Source of the DNA: Roseococcus sp.
GTDB lineage: Bacteria > Pseudomonadota > Alphaproteobacteria > Acetobacterales > Acetobacteraceae
Assembly: GCF_019747315.1 (NCBI RefSeq)
Contig: NZ_JAIEQY010000397.1
Location: forward strand, 1-35,832
Length of the DNA stretch: 35,832 nt
Reading direction: 5' to 3'
Shown: positions 8,046 to 18,638 of the stretch, piece after piece
Numbering within the stretch: position 1 is the stretch's first letter
Layout: each line of letters begins with the position of its first letter
The notes under the pieces: model-generated
What the model saw: the letters and a program-made list of their open reading frames with translations, nothing else
Told to the model about the DNA's origin: nothing
Database searches by the model: none
Made by a program: the position numbers and the translations under genes

Positions 8046-9815
8046 ATGTTAACCCGCGCTGAACGCCTCGCCGCCCTTCGCCGCGCCCTGGCCGGGCTCG
8101 GCGTGGACGGGTTCCTCATTCCCCGCTCGGACGAGCATCTGGGCGAATATGTGCCGCCCTCGGGCGAGCGCCTGGCCTGGCTCACCGGCTTCACCGGCAG
8201 CGCCGGCCTCGCCATCGTGCTGGCGGACCGCGCCGCGGTCTTCACCGATGGCCGCTACACCACCCAGGTGGTGGCCGAGACGGATGCCGCCCTCTGGGAG
8301 CGCCGCCATTTGACCGAGCAGCCGCCCGAGGCCTGGCTGCGCGAGCACGCTTCCGGCCGCACCATCGGCTATGATCCCTGGCTGCACAGCGAGGCCTTCC
8401 TGAAGCGCCTGACGGGCGTGACGCTGCAACCGCTCTCCCCCAATCCGCTGGACGCGATCTGGGAGGACCGGCCTGCTGCCCCCGCCGCCGCGGTGCTGCC
8501 ACATGGCCTCGACCTCGCCGGTGAAAGCGCCGAGGCGAAGCGCGAGGCCGCCGCGACCCAGCTTCGCGAGGCGGGCGAGGATGCGGCCCTGCTGGCCGAT
8601 TCCCACTCCGTCGCCTGGCTGTTGAACCTGCGCGGCGCCGACCTCGCACATACGCCCATGCCGCTCGCCTTCGCGCTGCTCGGCGCCGATGCCTCGGTGC
8701 GAATGTTCCTGCATGCGCCGGAGCGTGTGCCGGAGGCGACGCGCGCGCATCTGGGGAACCGCGTCTCCATCGAGCCGCGCGGCAACCTGCCACGCGCCCT
8801 GGCCGAATGGTCCGGCAAGACAGTGCGCCTGGATGCCGAGGCCACGCCCGCCTGGTTCTCCGCCACGCTGCGCGAGGCCGGCGCGCGCGTCATCGCCGGC
8901 GAGGATCCGACGCGCCTGCCCCGCGCGGCGAAGAACGCGACCGAGCAGCAGGGCGCGCGCAACGCGCATCGGCGCGATGCGGTGGCCGTCGCGAATTTCC
9001 TCGCCTGGTTTGCGGCCGAGGCGCCGGGCGGCGGCCTCACGGAAATCTCCGCCGCCGCGCATCTGCTGGATGAGCGGCGCCGCGTGGCCGGCTTCGTGGC
9101 CGAGAGCTTCCCCGCCATTTCCGGCGCGGGCGAGAATGGCGCCATCGTGCATTACCGCGTGACCGAGGCGACCAACCGCCCGATCCATGCCAATGAGTGC
9201 TACCTGATCGACAGTGGCGGCCAGTATCCGGACGGCACGACCGACATCACCCGCACCCTCTGGACCGGCCCTGGCCCCGCGCCGGCCTGCCTGCGCGCGC
9301 GTTATACGGCGGTGCTGCGCGGGCATATCGCGCTGGGCACGCTGCGCTTTCCGGCGGGGGTGGCGGGGCCGCACCTGGATGCCATCGCGCGGCGGCCGCT
9401 CTGGGATGCGGGGCTGGATTACGACCATGGCACCGGGCATGGGGTGGGCAGCTTCCTCTCGGTGCATGAGGGGCCGGTCTCCTTCAGCCGCGCGGCGAAG
9501 GTGGTGCCGATCCAGGCGGGCATGATCCTCTCCAACGAGCCCGGCTATTACCTGCCTGGGGCTTACGGCATCCGCATCGAGAATTTGCTGCTGGCGCGCG
9601 AGGCTGCGGCGCAGCCGGACCAGGCCAAGCCCTTCCTGGAGTTCGAGACGCTGACGCTGGCCCCGTATTGCCGGGCCTTGCTGGATGCGGCGCAGTTGAC
9701 GCAAGCGGAACTGGCCTGGGTGAACGCATATCAAGCCCGCGTGCTCTCGGAGATCGGCCCCCTGCTGGAACCCCCGGTTTTGGCCTGGCTGCAGGCGGAA
9801 TGTGGGCCCTTCTAA
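8046..9815 (+). CDS. Xaa-Pro aminopeptidase, M24B (aminopeptidase P family)
   Basis: Removes N-terminal residues that precede proline, in the cytoplasm. From ATG 8046 the protein has 589 residues, typical of the long, two-creatinase-domain aminopeptidase P form. The N-terminal creatinase-like domains start at MLTRAERLAALRRAL. The C-terminal pita-bread domain has all five metal ligands: Asp389 (IDSGG), Asp400 (TDITRT), His465 (GTGHGVG), Glu498 (SNEPGYY) and Glu512 (RIENLL). The spacing nearly matches human XPNPEP1 as I recall it. A longer reading frame extends upstream to 7950 but would consume the divergent promoter region. The gene stands alone and ends six bases before a hairpin element. 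Confidence 0.95.
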   Translation: MLTRAERLAALRRALAGLGVDGFLIPRSDEHLGEYVPPSGERLAWLTGFTGSAGLAIVLADRAAVFTDGRYTTQVVAETDAALWERRHLTEQPPEAWLREHASGRTIGYDPWLHSEAFLKRLTGVTLQPLSPNPLDAIWEDRPAAPAAAVLPHGLDLAGESAEAKREAAATQLREAGEDAALLADSHSVAWLLNLRGADLAHTPMPLAFALLGADASVRMFLHAPERVPEATRAHLGNRVSIEPRGNLPRALAEWSGKTVRLDAEATPAWFSATLREAGARVIAGEDPTRLPRAAKNATEQQGARNAHRRDAVAVANFLAWFAAEAPGGGLTEISAAAHLLDERRRVAGFVAESFPAISGAGENGAIVHYRVTEATNRPIHANECYLIDSGGQYPDGTTDITRTLWTGPGPAPACLRARYTAVLRGHIALGTLRFPAGVAGPHLDAIARRPLWDAGLDYDHGTGHGVGSFLSVHEGPVSFSRAAKVVPIQAGMILSNEPGYYLPGAYGIRIENLLLAREAAAQPDQAKPFLEFETLTLAPYCRALLDAAQLTQAELAWVNAYQARVLSEIGPLLEPPVLAWLQAECGPF

Positions 9816-9820
9816 CGAGA

Positions 9821-9866
9821 GGGGTCCGGGGCCTGAGGCCCCGGCCGCCGGAGGCCCTTTTTTCTT
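9821..9866 (+). repeat. Hairpin repeat element, copy 1 (likely terminator)
   Basis: Stem CCGGGGCC (9826-9833), loop TGA, GGCCCCGG (9837-9844), followed by CCGCCGGAGGC and TTTTTTCTT. It begins five bases after the aminopeptidase stop and ends at the base before the acetyltransferase stop on the other strand. Compared with the other copies, the second pair of the stem is C-G instead of T-A: both sides changed together, which supports a selected stem. An alternative stem GGGCCT (9829-9834) with AGGCCC (9852-9857) abuts the T run directly and would be a canonical terminator. Confidence 0.8.
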
Positions 9867-10430
9867 CTACCGCGGCAGGTTCGTGCCCGCCGTCGCACTG
9901 AGCAGCGTATGGATCGGCGTCCAGGCATAGGCCAGCTGTGCTGTCTTCTGCCCCGCGAAGACCATCTCCTCCCGCGCGGCGAGCTTGGCGCCGAGCCGGG
10001 CGTAGAACCAGCGGGAGGGGTTGTCCTCCAGCACCCAGGCGAAGGCCGATTCCGCGCCGAGGGAGGCGAGGTGCGAGGCCATGGCGCGCATCAGCCGCCG
10101 GCCGATGCCGCGGTCGCGGAAATCGTCCAGCAGGTAGATGGTTTCGATCTCGCCTTCGGCGATGGTGGGCCGGCGGGAGAGACCACCGGTGATGAAGCCG
10201 ACCATCCCGCCGCCCGGGATTTCCCGCCCATCGGCGATGGCGACAAAGCCCGCATGGCCGCCGCGCCGCTCCAGGATGGCGCGCTCATAGCCCATGCTTT
10301 CGCGGCTGACGGAGAGGGTGGTCAGGTAGGTTTCGGGCAGCACGCCGGCATAGGTGCTGCGCCAGGCGGCCAGGTGGACCCGGGCCATGGCATCGGCATC
10401 TCCAGGGCGGGCGCGGCGGATGGTGACCAT
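9867..10430 (-). CDS. GNAT family N-acetyltransferase
   Basis: A 187-residue GCN5-related acetyltransferase. It opens with IRRARPGDADAMARVHLAAW, the usual first strand and helix, and has the acetyl-CoA pyrophosphate loop in IYLLDDFRDRGIGRRLM (R-x-x-G-x-G) around residues 98-114, then the late ENPSRWFYARLGAK segment typical of the family. The acceptor substrate cannot be deduced. Start is ATG at 10430, 12 bases after the stop of the RNA methyltransferase gene, so it is probably the last gene of the guaB operon. Confidence 0.9.
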   Translation of the reverse strand: MVTIRRARPGDADAMARVHLAAWRSTYAGVLPETYLTTLSVSRESMGYERAILERRGGHAGFVAIADGREIPGGGMVGFITGGLSRRPTIAEGEIETIYLLDDFRDRGIGRRLMRAMASHLASLGAESAFAWVLEDNPSRWFYARLGAKLAAREEMVFAGQKTAQLAYAWTPIHTLLSATAGTNLPR

Positions 10431-10442
10431 GGCAAGGCGGGC

Positions 10443-11746
10443 CTAGCCGGCCTTTTCCAGAACGGCGCAGAAAAAGCCATCCGTGCCGTGCGCGCCGGGC
10501 GAAAGCAGGAGGTGCGGCGTGGCGGTGGGCGGCGCCCCGGGCATGCCGGAATCGGCCCAGGCCGTGCTCAGGGGCACGGCGCGGAAGGCCGGGTGGCTCG
10601 CCAGGAAGGCCTCAACCTGCAATTCATTCTCCTCCGGTAGCATTGAGCACGTCGCGTAGACGAGCCTACCCCCACCCTTCACCAAATGCGCCGAAGTTAC
10701 AAGAATTTCATGCTGCTTTCCGAGCAATTCCCTCAGGTCCTCGGGGCCGGTGCGGCTGCGCGCATCGGGGTTGCGGCGCCAGGTGCCGGTGCCGGTGCAA
10801 GGCGCATCCACCAGCACGCGGTCGAAGGTGCCGGCGCGGCGCTTCACCCAGCGGTCGCCAGCTTCCAGCAGATGGGTCTCGGCATTGTGGACGCCGGCGC
10901 GGCGCAGGCGCTTGTTCGCCCCTTCCAGGCGCGGCACCGAGACATCGCAGGCGGTGATGCGGCCCTGATTGGCCATGGTGGCGGCCATGGCGAGCGTCTT
11001 GCCCGCCGCCCCCGCGCAGTAATCGGCGACGCGCATGCCGGGCCGCGCATTGGCGAGCGCCGCGATGAGCTGGCTGCCCTCATCCTGCACCTCGATCACG
11101 CCCGCCTTGTAGGCGGCGGTGCCGGTGATGGGCGTGCGGTGCGGCAGGCGCAGCCCCCAGGGCGAGAAGGGCGTCGTCTCCGACACCAGGCCCTCGGCGC
11201 GGAGCGCCGCCTGGGCGGCCTCGCGCGTGGATTTCAGCAGGTTCACGCGGAGGTCGAGCGGCGCGGTGCCCTCCATGGCCAGCGCCTCGGCCTCCAGCGC
11301 CGCGCCGAAGCGGGCGCTGAGGCCCGGCAGCGCCCATTCCGGCAGGTTGAGGCGCGGGCCGTCCGGCATTTCCTTGCCCATCAGCGGCTTGCCGATGAGG
11401 TGCTCGCCCACGCCGAGTTCGCCCACATCCAGCGGGCCCGCGGCAAAGCGGCCGCCGTCAAACAGCCGCGCCGCCTCCACCAGCTTGCGCTTCTCGGTCA
11501 GCAGGAGATGCGCGAGGACGAGAAGGCGCGGCGTAAGGCGGGCGCCGCTCTGCGCGATCCACCATTCCAGCCGCAGCCGCTGGCGCAGCACGCCCCAGGC
11601 GAGGTCGGAGACCGCGCGCCGGTCACTGCCGCCGATATAGCGGCGCGCGCGGAAGAAATCGGCGCTGATGGCATCGGCCGGCCGGCGTGGCTGGTCGAAG
11701 ACCTGGTGCAGCAGGTCAATCGCGGCGGAAAGCCGTCCCTCGGGCG

Positions 11747-11750
<4 letters not shown>
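10443..11750 (-). CDS. RsmB/RsmF-type RNA m5C methyltransferase
   Basis: A SAM-dependent methyltransferase of the NOL1/NOP2/Sun family that makes 5-methylcytosine in RNA, most likely 16S rRNA. The 435-residue protein has a helical N-terminal part (NusB-like in RsmB), then the catalytic domain with a SAM loop ADYCAGAAGKTLA at residues 242-254, Cys318 in DAPCTGTG and Cys368 in YATCSM, the two cysteines used for release and attack. It is probably RsmB, since guaB-rsmB linkage is common in alphaproteobacteria, but RsmF cannot be excluded. Start is GTG at 11750, overlapping the haloacid dehalogenase stop (GTGA), implying coupled translation. Confidence 0.9.
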
Positions 11751-13961
<2,211 letters not shown>

Positions 13962-14055
13962 TCACACGACCTTGGCGTGTTCGCTTAACCGCGCGGGCGG
14001 GCCGCGTCCAGCGCTGGAATTCGCGGGGGAGGTATGAAACGACCCGTGGAAGGGG

Positions 14056-14190
14056 AAAAAGAAAAGGCCTCCGGCGGCTGGGGCCGAGAGGCCCCAGACC
14101 CCAAAACTTCAGGGCGGCACCAGCACATCATTGATTTGAATGATTAAAAATGGGGTCTGGGGCCCCGGCCCCAGCCGCCGGAGGCTCTTT
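14056..14190. repeat. Head-to-head hairpin repeat doublet, copy 2
   Basis: Two oppositely oriented copies of the repeat. The left copy (about 14056-14103, minus orientation) has stem CTGGGGCC (14078-14085), loop GAGA, GGCCCCAG (14090-14097), and an A-rich left end. The right copy (14152-14190) has stem CTGGGGCC (14157-14164), two-base loop, GGCCCCAG (14167-14174), then CCGCCGGAGGCTCTTT. Between them lies a 48-base AT-rich spacer, the longest spacer of the three doublets, which holds a smaller inverted repeat ATCATT (14127-14132) / AATGAT (14139-14144). It sits between the end of rlmE and the start of guaB, both on minus: the only copy not between convergent genes. The guaB promoter may lie between here and 13941. 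Confidence 0.8.
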
Positions 14191-14205
14191 GTCCTTCTGC
14201 CGCGC

Positions 14206-14889
14206 TCAGCGCTTGAACCCCATCGCCACCACATAGAGCTCGCTGCTTTCCTTGCGGCTGGCTGGCGGCTTCGCGTGCTGCACCTTGGTGAAACTCTGGC
14301 GCAGCCGCTCCAGCATCGCCTTCTCGCTGCCGCCCTGAAACACCTTGGCGACGAAGGCGCCACCCGGGGCCAGCACCTTCACCGCGAAATCCAGCGCCAG
14401 GGCCGCCAGGTCCATGATCCGCAGATGGTCCGTCGGGCCATGGCCCGTGGTGTTGGGCGCCATGTCGGAGAGCACGAGGTCGGCATAGCCGCCCAGCGCC
14501 TCCAGCACCGCGGCCTCGGTCGCGTCATCCTGGAAATCGCCTTGGAGGATGATGGCGCCGGGCAGGTTGTCCATCGGCAGCAGATCCAGCGCCACGACCT
14601 GGCCGCGCTCGCCCAATTGCCGCAGCGCCACCTGCGTCCAGCCGCCCGGGGCGGCGCCGAGGTCCACCACGCGCTGGCCCGGCTTGAGCAGCTTGAAGCG
14701 CTCATTCAGCTCGGTCAGCTTGAAGGCGGCGCGGGAGCGATAGCCGGCCGCCTGGGCCTGCTTCACATAGGGATCGTTCAATTGCCGCAACAGCCAGCGC
14801 TGGCTCGCATTGCTGCGGCTGCGGGCGGTCTTCACATTGACATGGGTGCTGCGGGGACCGGGTCCCTGCTTGCTCGGCGGTTTGGCCAT
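14206..14889 (-). CDS. rlmE: 23S rRNA 2'-O-ribose methyltransferase (U2552)
   Basis: RlmE (FtsJ) methylates the ribose of U2552 in 23S rRNA during 50S maturation. From ATG 14889 the protein has 227 residues and the Rossmann SAM site VVDLGAAPGGWTQV (residues 74-87). The K-D-K-E catalytic tetrad is present as Lys57, Asp142 (SDMAPN), Lys182 (AKVFQGG) and Glu217 (KESSELYVV), with near-identical spacing to E. coli RlmE. A longer frame to 14970 would overlap the upstream Bug gene and adds no family sequence. The basic N-terminus (residues 1-30) is longer than in E. coli. The gene is 41 bases downstream of the Bug receptor and may be read through from it. Confidence 0.96.
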   Translation of the reverse strand: MAKPPSKQGPGPRSTHVNVKTARSRSNASQRWLLRQLNDPYVKQAQAAGYRSRAAFKLTELNERFKLLKPGQRVVDLGAAPGGWTQVALRQLGERGQVVALDLLPMDNLPGAIILQGDFQDDATEAAVLEALGGYADLVLSDMAPNTTGHGPTDHLRIMDLAALALDFAVKVLAPGGAFVAKVFQGGSEKAMLERLRQSFTKVQHAKPPASRKESSELYVVAMGFKR

Positions 14890-14930
14890 GCGGGCGGTGT
14901 AGAGCAGAATGGGCCCGATCGGAACGGCCC

Positions 14931-15887
14931 CTATTGGTTCAGGTTCACCCGCCGGCCGATATCCACCCATTGCGCCACAACGGCGCGGGTCTGCGCGTCA
15001 TGCTCCTCAGGCGTGTTGTTGATGGGCTGGTAGCCCATGGTTTGCAGCCGCTCGCGCAGCGCGGGCTCGGCCATGGCGGTGCGGAAGGCATCGGCGATGG
15101 CCGTGCGGATCGGAAGCGGCGTGCCCACCCGCGCATGCAGGCCCCAAAGGCTCGCCACATCCACGCCGGGCAAGCCAGCGGCCGTGAAGGTCGGGATGGT
15201 CGGGTCCACGCCGTCCGTGGTCTTGGCGATGGCGCGCACCGTGCCGGCGCGGATCAACTGCCCCGAGGCCGCGAAGCCGCCGATATTCATGCTGACTTCG
15301 CCCGACATCAGCGCCGTGAGGGCGGGGCCGGAGGAGCGGTAGGGCACATGGATCAGCTCGATCCCCGCCTGCAATTGCAGCATCACGCCGGTGAAATGCG
15401 TCGAGGAGCCGATGCCGCCCGAGGCGAAGCTGAGCCGCCCCGGCTGCGCCTTCGCCAATGCGATCAACTCGGCGAGGTTCGTCGCCGGAACCTGCGGGCC
15501 GAGGATGAGGACGACCGGCGCCTGCGCCAGCATGCTGATGGCGGAGAAATCCCCCAGCGTGTCGAAGGGCAGGCGCGGGATGATGGCGGGGTTGAAGTAG
15601 AAGGCATTGTCGCAGGCGAGGATGGTGTAGCCATCCGGCGCCGAGCGCGAGACGAATTCGGCGCCGACGATCGCGGTCGCATCCGGGCGGTTCTCCACCA
15701 CGATGGTCTGGCGCAACAGGGCGGAGACGCTGGGCACCAGCGTGCGGATCAGGATATCCGTGCCGCCGCCTGGCGCGCGCGGGATGACCATGCGGATGGG
15801 GCGGTCCGCGAAGCTCACCCCTTGGGCGCGCGCCTGGAGCGCGGGCAGGGCCAAGGGCAGGGCAAGCGCGGTGCGGCGGCGGATCAT
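14931..15887 (-). CDS. Bug family tripartite tricarboxylate receptor (periplasmic)
   Basis: A 318-residue periplasmic binding protein of the Bug/TctC family, which captures small organic acids or amides for TTT-type uptake or sensing. It has an N-terminal signal peptide (RRRTALALPLALPALQARAQG), then the family opening IRMVIPRAPGGGTDILIR and the later APDGYTI and HVPYRSSGPA segments that contact ligands. The ATG at 15887 is preceded by AGGAGA at good spacing. No TctA or TctB membrane genes are in the window, so it is an orphan receptor. It follows the lactonase-like hydrolase gene by 62 bases on the same strand, which suggests a ligand related to that enzyme's substrate or product. Confidence 0.92.
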   Translation of the reverse strand: MIRRRTALALPLALPALQARAQGVSFADRPIRMVIPRAPGGGTDILIRTLVPSVSALLRQTIVVENRPDATAIVGAEFVSRSAPDGYTILACDNAFYFNPAIIPRLPFDTLGDFSAISMLAQAPVVLILGPQVPATNLAELIALAKAQPGRLSFASGGIGSSTHFTGVMLQLQAGIELIHVPYRSSGPALTALMSGEVSMNIGGFAASGQLIRAGTVRAIAKTTDGVDPTIPTFTAAGLPGVDVASLWGLHARVGTPLPIRTAIADAFRTAMAEPALRERLQTMGYQPINNTPEEHDAQTRAVVAQWVDIGRRVNLNQ

Positions 15888-15915
15888 GCGGGGATCTCCT
15901 GGTCCCGCGCATGAT

Positions 15916-15934
15916 CGGGGCGGGCTTCGCCCCG
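15916..15934 (-). other. Hairpin between the metallo-hydrolase and Bug genes
   Basis: Perfect 7-base arms CGGGGCG (15916-15922) and CGCCCCG (15928-15934) with a five-base loop, in the 62-base gap between two minus-strand genes. No T run follows, so it is not an obvious terminator. An intercistronic mRNA-stabilising or processing hairpin is possible. Confidence 0.4.
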
Positions 15935-15949
15935 CGTCAATCCGCGATC

Positions 15950-16732
15950 TCAGGCGGGCGCCACATCCAGGCGGATAATGTCGGGCGCCACCGCCGGATA
16001 CATCGCCATCACCTTGGGGTCGTGGCCCGGGATCACATGCTGCGGGCTCTCGCCCAGGCTCGGCAGCAGGGCCTGCGCGGCGAGGTAATCCGCGACATTC
16101 ACCACCACGGGGAAGGGGATGCCCGTCTCCGCATTGGCAAAGAAATGCATGGCGTCGGACGCCAGCACCACCCAGCCGCGCTTCGTATGCACCCGCACCA
16201 CCTGCAGGCCCGGCGCATGGCCGCCCACATGGCGCACGGTGATGCCGGGTGCCACCTCGCTCTCGCCGGCGTGAAAGGTCACGCGGTCGCCATGCACCAG
16301 GCGGACGAAGCTCACCACCTGCTCCACATCATAGGCGCGGCGCAGGAAGGGCTTGCACATGCAGGGGCCGACCGCGTGCTCGATCTCGCAGGCCTGGGCG
16401 TGGAAGCGGGCGCGGGGGAATTTCTCGAAATTGCCGGCGTGGTCCCAGTGCAGATGGGTGCTGATTACGCTCGTCACGTTCTCGGCCTTCACGCCGAGGG
16501 TGGCGAGACCCTCGGTCGGGCAGCGCAGGAAATCATGGCCGCGCGCGGCGCATGTGGCCGCATCGGCGCCGCTGTCGATCAGGATGGCCCGGCCATCGCG
16601 CACCGCGGCCCAGACGAAGAAATCCATGGGCATCGGCCCGTCATGCGCATCGCCCGGCGCGGTCATGAACTGGTCCCGCGCCAGGCGGCGCGGATTGGTG
16701 GCGTAGCGGATGGCGTAGAGCTCATAGGTCAT
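15950..16732 (-). CDS. Metallo-beta-lactamase-fold hydrolase, N-acyl homoserine lactonase-like
   Basis: A 260-residue zinc hydrolase. The HxHxDH motif is THLHWDHAGN (His93, His95, Asp97, His98), with further ligands His172 (GGHAPG), Asp193 (ASDAMH) and His237 (IPGHDP): the complete dinuclear site. The arrangement and the GHAPGLQ segment resemble the AiiA/AttM branch of N-acyl homoserine lactonases, but many relatives open other lactones. The ATG at 16732 is preceded by GAGGA at good spacing; a longer frame to 16819 would cross the divergent promoter and overlap the alcohol dehydrogenase start. It forms a probable operon with the Bug receptor. No luxI or luxR gene is present, so a catabolic lactonase role is at least as likely as quorum quenching. 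Confidence 0.9.
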   Translation of the reverse strand: MTYELYAIRYATNPRRLARDQFMTAPGDAHDGPMPMDFFVWAAVRDGRAILIDSGADAATCAARGHDFLRCPTEGLATLGVKAENVTSVISTHLHWDHAGNFEKFPRARFHAQACEIEHAVGPCMCKPFLRRAYDVEQVVSFVRLVHGDRVTFHAGESEVAPGITVRHVGGHAPGLQVVRVHTKRGWVVLASDAMHFFANAETGIPFPVVVNVADYLAAQALLPSLGESPQHVIPGHDPKVMAMYPAVAPDIIRLDVAPA

Positions 16733-16755
16733 GGCGTTGTCCTCGTTTCGGCCAT

Positions 16756-16786
16756 GCTGGACAGGCTGGCGCAGCGCGTCCAGCCT
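16756..16786. promoter_or_regulatory. Inverted repeats between the lactonase-like and alcohol dehydrogenase genes
   Basis: Two overlapping inverted repeats occupy the 79-base divergent gap: GCTGGAC (16756-16762) with GTCCAGC (16778-16784), and AGGCTGG (16763-16769) with CCAGCCT (16780-16786). They cannot pair at the same time. A shared operator for the divergent operons is plausible; no regulator gene is adjacent except the downstream GAF protein. Confidence 0.35.
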
Positions 16787-16811
16787 GCGGCCCATCAGGG
16801 AGGAAAAGACC

Positions 16812-17942
16812 ATGCGCATGAAAGCCGCAGTGCTGCACGCCCAGGGCCTGCCGCGCCCCTATGCCGAGACGCAGCCCATGCGCATCGAGGAGGTGGAACT
16901 CGCACCCCCCGGCCCGGGCGAGGTGCTGATCGAGATTGCCGCCGCCGGGCTTTGCCATTCCGACCTCTCGACCATCGAGAACCAGCGCCCGCGGCCGCTC
17001 CCCATTATCATCGGCCATGAGGGCGCCGGCATCGTCCGCGCGCTGGGCGAAGGCGTCACGGGGTTGAAGGAGGGCGACCATGTGGTGGCGCTTTTCGTCA
17101 CGAGCTGCGGGGAGTGCCGGCATTGCGCGCGCGGGCGGCCGAATATCTGCGGCGTCTCCTTCGATGCGCGGGCCAAGGGCACGCTGATGTCCGGCGCGCG
17201 GCGGCTCAGCCGGCTGGATGGCGCGGTGGTGAACCACAATTCCGGCCTCTCGCTCTTCGCGCAATTCGCGGTGGTGATGCGCGACAGCCTGGTGAAGGTC
17301 GACCGCGACATCCCCCTGGAGGATGCGGCGCTGTTCGGCTGCGCGGTGATGACCGGCGCGGGCGCCATCCTCAACACCGCCCGCCTGCGCCCGGGCGAGG
17401 AGGTGGCGGTGGTGGGGCTGGGCGGCGTGGGGATGAGCGCGCTGATGGCGGCCGTTGCCACCGGCGCCACGCGAATCGTGGCGGTGGATACCAGCCAGGC
17501 GAAGCTCGACCTGGCGCGCGAATGGGGCGCGACGGACACCTTTCTGGCCGGCAATGCCGATTGCGCGGCGGCGGTGCGCGAGGCGACGGCGGGCGGGCTG
17601 GATACGGTGGTGGAGACGGCGGGCAGCATTCCCGCGCTGGAGCTGGCCTATGCCATCACCGCGCGCGGCGGCAGCACGATCAGCGCGGGCCTGCCCAATG
17701 TGAACGCCAAATTCGCCTATTCCCATGCGGCGCTGGTGAGCGAGGAGCGCAGCATCCGCGGCAGCTACATGGGAAGCTGTGTGCCCAGGCGGGACATCCC
17801 CTTGCTGCTGGGATTGTATCGCAGCGGCAAGCTGCCGGTAGACCGCCTGAAGAGCGGCTATGTGAGCCTGGAAGAGATCAATACGGGCTTCGACCGCCTC
17901 TCCGACGGCACCGTGCTCCGGCAAATTCTCCGCCCCAATTGA
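16812..17942 (+). CDS. Zinc-dependent alcohol dehydrogenase
   Basis: A 376-residue medium-chain NAD(P)-dependent alcohol dehydrogenase. Catalytic zinc ligands are Cys48 (GLCHSD), His69-Glu70 (GHEGAG) and Cys177 (FGCAVMTG). The structural zinc lobe has four cysteines at 99, 102, 105 and 113 (CGECRHCARGRPNIC). The nucleotide fold shows GLGGVG at 202-207 and an acidic residue (VAVDTS) indicating NAD. The length and second zinc site resemble the class III / benzyl alcohol branch. Start is ATG at 16812 with AGGA just upstream. It diverges from the lactonase-like/Bug operon; joint degradation of a lactone or hydroxy compound is a reasonable inference. Confidence 0.94.
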   Translation: MRMKAAVLHAQGLPRPYAETQPMRIEEVELAPPGPGEVLIEIAAAGLCHSDLSTIENQRPRPLPIIIGHEGAGIVRALGEGVTGLKEGDHVVALFVTSCGECRHCARGRPNICGVSFDARAKGTLMSGARRLSRLDGAVVNHNSGLSLFAQFAVVMRDSLVKVDRDIPLEDAALFGCAVMTGAGAILNTARLRPGEEVAVVGLGGVGMSALMAAVATGATRIVAVDTSQAKLDLAREWGATDTFLAGNADCAAAVREATAGGLDTVVETAGSIPALELAYAITARGGSTISAGLPNVNAKFAYSHAALVSEERSIRGSYMGSCVPRRDIPLLLGLYRSGKLPVDRLKSGYVSLEEINTGFDRLSDGTVLRQILRPN

Positions 17943-17943
17943 C

Positions 17944-17985
17944 GGGGTCTGGGGCCCCGGCCCCAGCCGCCGGAGGCCTTTTTTC
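17944..17985 (+). repeat. Hairpin repeat element, copy 3 (likely terminator)
   Basis: Starts two bases after the dehydrogenase stop. It has GGGGT, the stem CTGGGGCC / GGCCCCAG with a two-base loop, the constant CCGCCGGAGGCC and TTTTTTC. Its TTTTTTCTTA tail provides the TAA stop of the convergent GAF gene, so the element fills the whole gap between the two coding regions. Confidence 0.8.
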
Positions 17986-18471
17986 TTATTGTGCGTCGTC
18001 GAGAATCCACTGCACCGGCGCCACGGCGAGCGCCGCAAAGACCCGCAGCAGCGGCAGCTGCGCCTCGGAATAATGCCCCGCGGCGTGCAGCAGGTTCAGC
18101 GCGCCCAGCGTGTGCCCGTTCCAGCGGATGGGCATGTTCACGCAGGATTCGCAGCCGAGCGAGAGGATCAGCTCATGGTCCGGGAAGGCCTGGATGATCT
18201 CGGCGCGGTCCCGGCAGAAGCGCGGCTCGCCCGCCTGGACCAGGCGGCGGTGATAGCCGCTATCGCGCTGCACCGGCTTGTAGCCGCCCACCGGGTATTC
18301 CACGGGCCGGCTGGAATGGAAGCGCCGATTCATCCCGCGCGGTTCGTCCAGCACCAGCACGGTGAAGAGGCGATGGCCGATCATGCTGGCCAGCGCCGCG
18401 TCGAGGGCAGCGAGGCCGACCTGCGGCTGCCCCGGGGAGGCGAGCGCGCGGGCGAGATCCTCCATGGTCAT
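17986..18471 (-). CDS. GAF domain protein
   Basis: A 161-residue protein, essentially one GAF domain. It contains the family features FTVLVLDEP early, then GCESCVNMPIRWNGHTLGALNLLHA, the usual strand-loop-strand that closes the ligand pocket, and a helical end. Start chosen is ATG at 18471 (a second ATG six bases in is possible); the longer frame to 18732 would read through a GC-rich non-coding region with no family similarity. GAF domains bind small molecules, and a lone domain may be a sensor or a free methionine sulfoxide reductase-like enzyme; two of the cysteines (GCESC) would need comparison. It may be transcribed from the promoter near 18.8 kb, past a terminator. Confidence 0.85.
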   Translation of the reverse strand: MTMEDLARALASPGQPQVGLAALDAALASMIGHRLFTVLVLDEPRGMNRRFHSSRPVEYPVGGYKPVQRDSGYHRRLVQAGEPRFCRDRAEIIQAFPDHELILSLGCESCVNMPIRWNGHTLGALNLLHAAGHYSEAQLPLLRVFAALAVAPVQWILDDAQ

Positions 18472-18596
18472 GGCGTGATGCCGAAGGCGGGCATGCGTGT
18501 CTCCCCGATCCGCTCGAATTGGCGGTTTCAGGTGCGAGGATGGGCGTCTTGTCGGGAAAAGGAAACGGGCGGTGGGTGTTGCGGACCGGCGCCATT

Positions 18597-18638
18597 CGGG
18601 AAAAAGAAACGGGCCGGTCGGGTTTCCCCAACCGGCCC
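18597..18638 (-). terminator. Strong intrinsic terminator on the minus strand
   Basis: Perfect 8-base arms, on plus GGGCCGGT (18611-18618) and ACCGGCCC (18631-18638), with an inner GGG/CCC pairing in the loop. On the minus strand the hairpin is followed at once by GTTTCTTTTTCCCG, a good U tract. A similar tail, GTTTCCTTTTCCCG, recurs 44 bases further on without a strong stem, suggesting a duplication. No annotated gene ends nearby: the dioxygenase stop is about 350 bases upstream. Confidence 0.75.

Noticed and set aside
14109-14363. Small minus-strand frame ending in the spacer of doublet copy 2
   Set aside because: It is the translation of the end of rlmE in another frame and of the repeat (giving the recurring SLRRLGPGPQTP peptide).
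16722-18038. A 438-codon minus-strand frame opposite the alcohol dehydrogenase
   Set aside because: Covers the dehydrogenase gene, a hairpin element and the divergent promoter; no family features.
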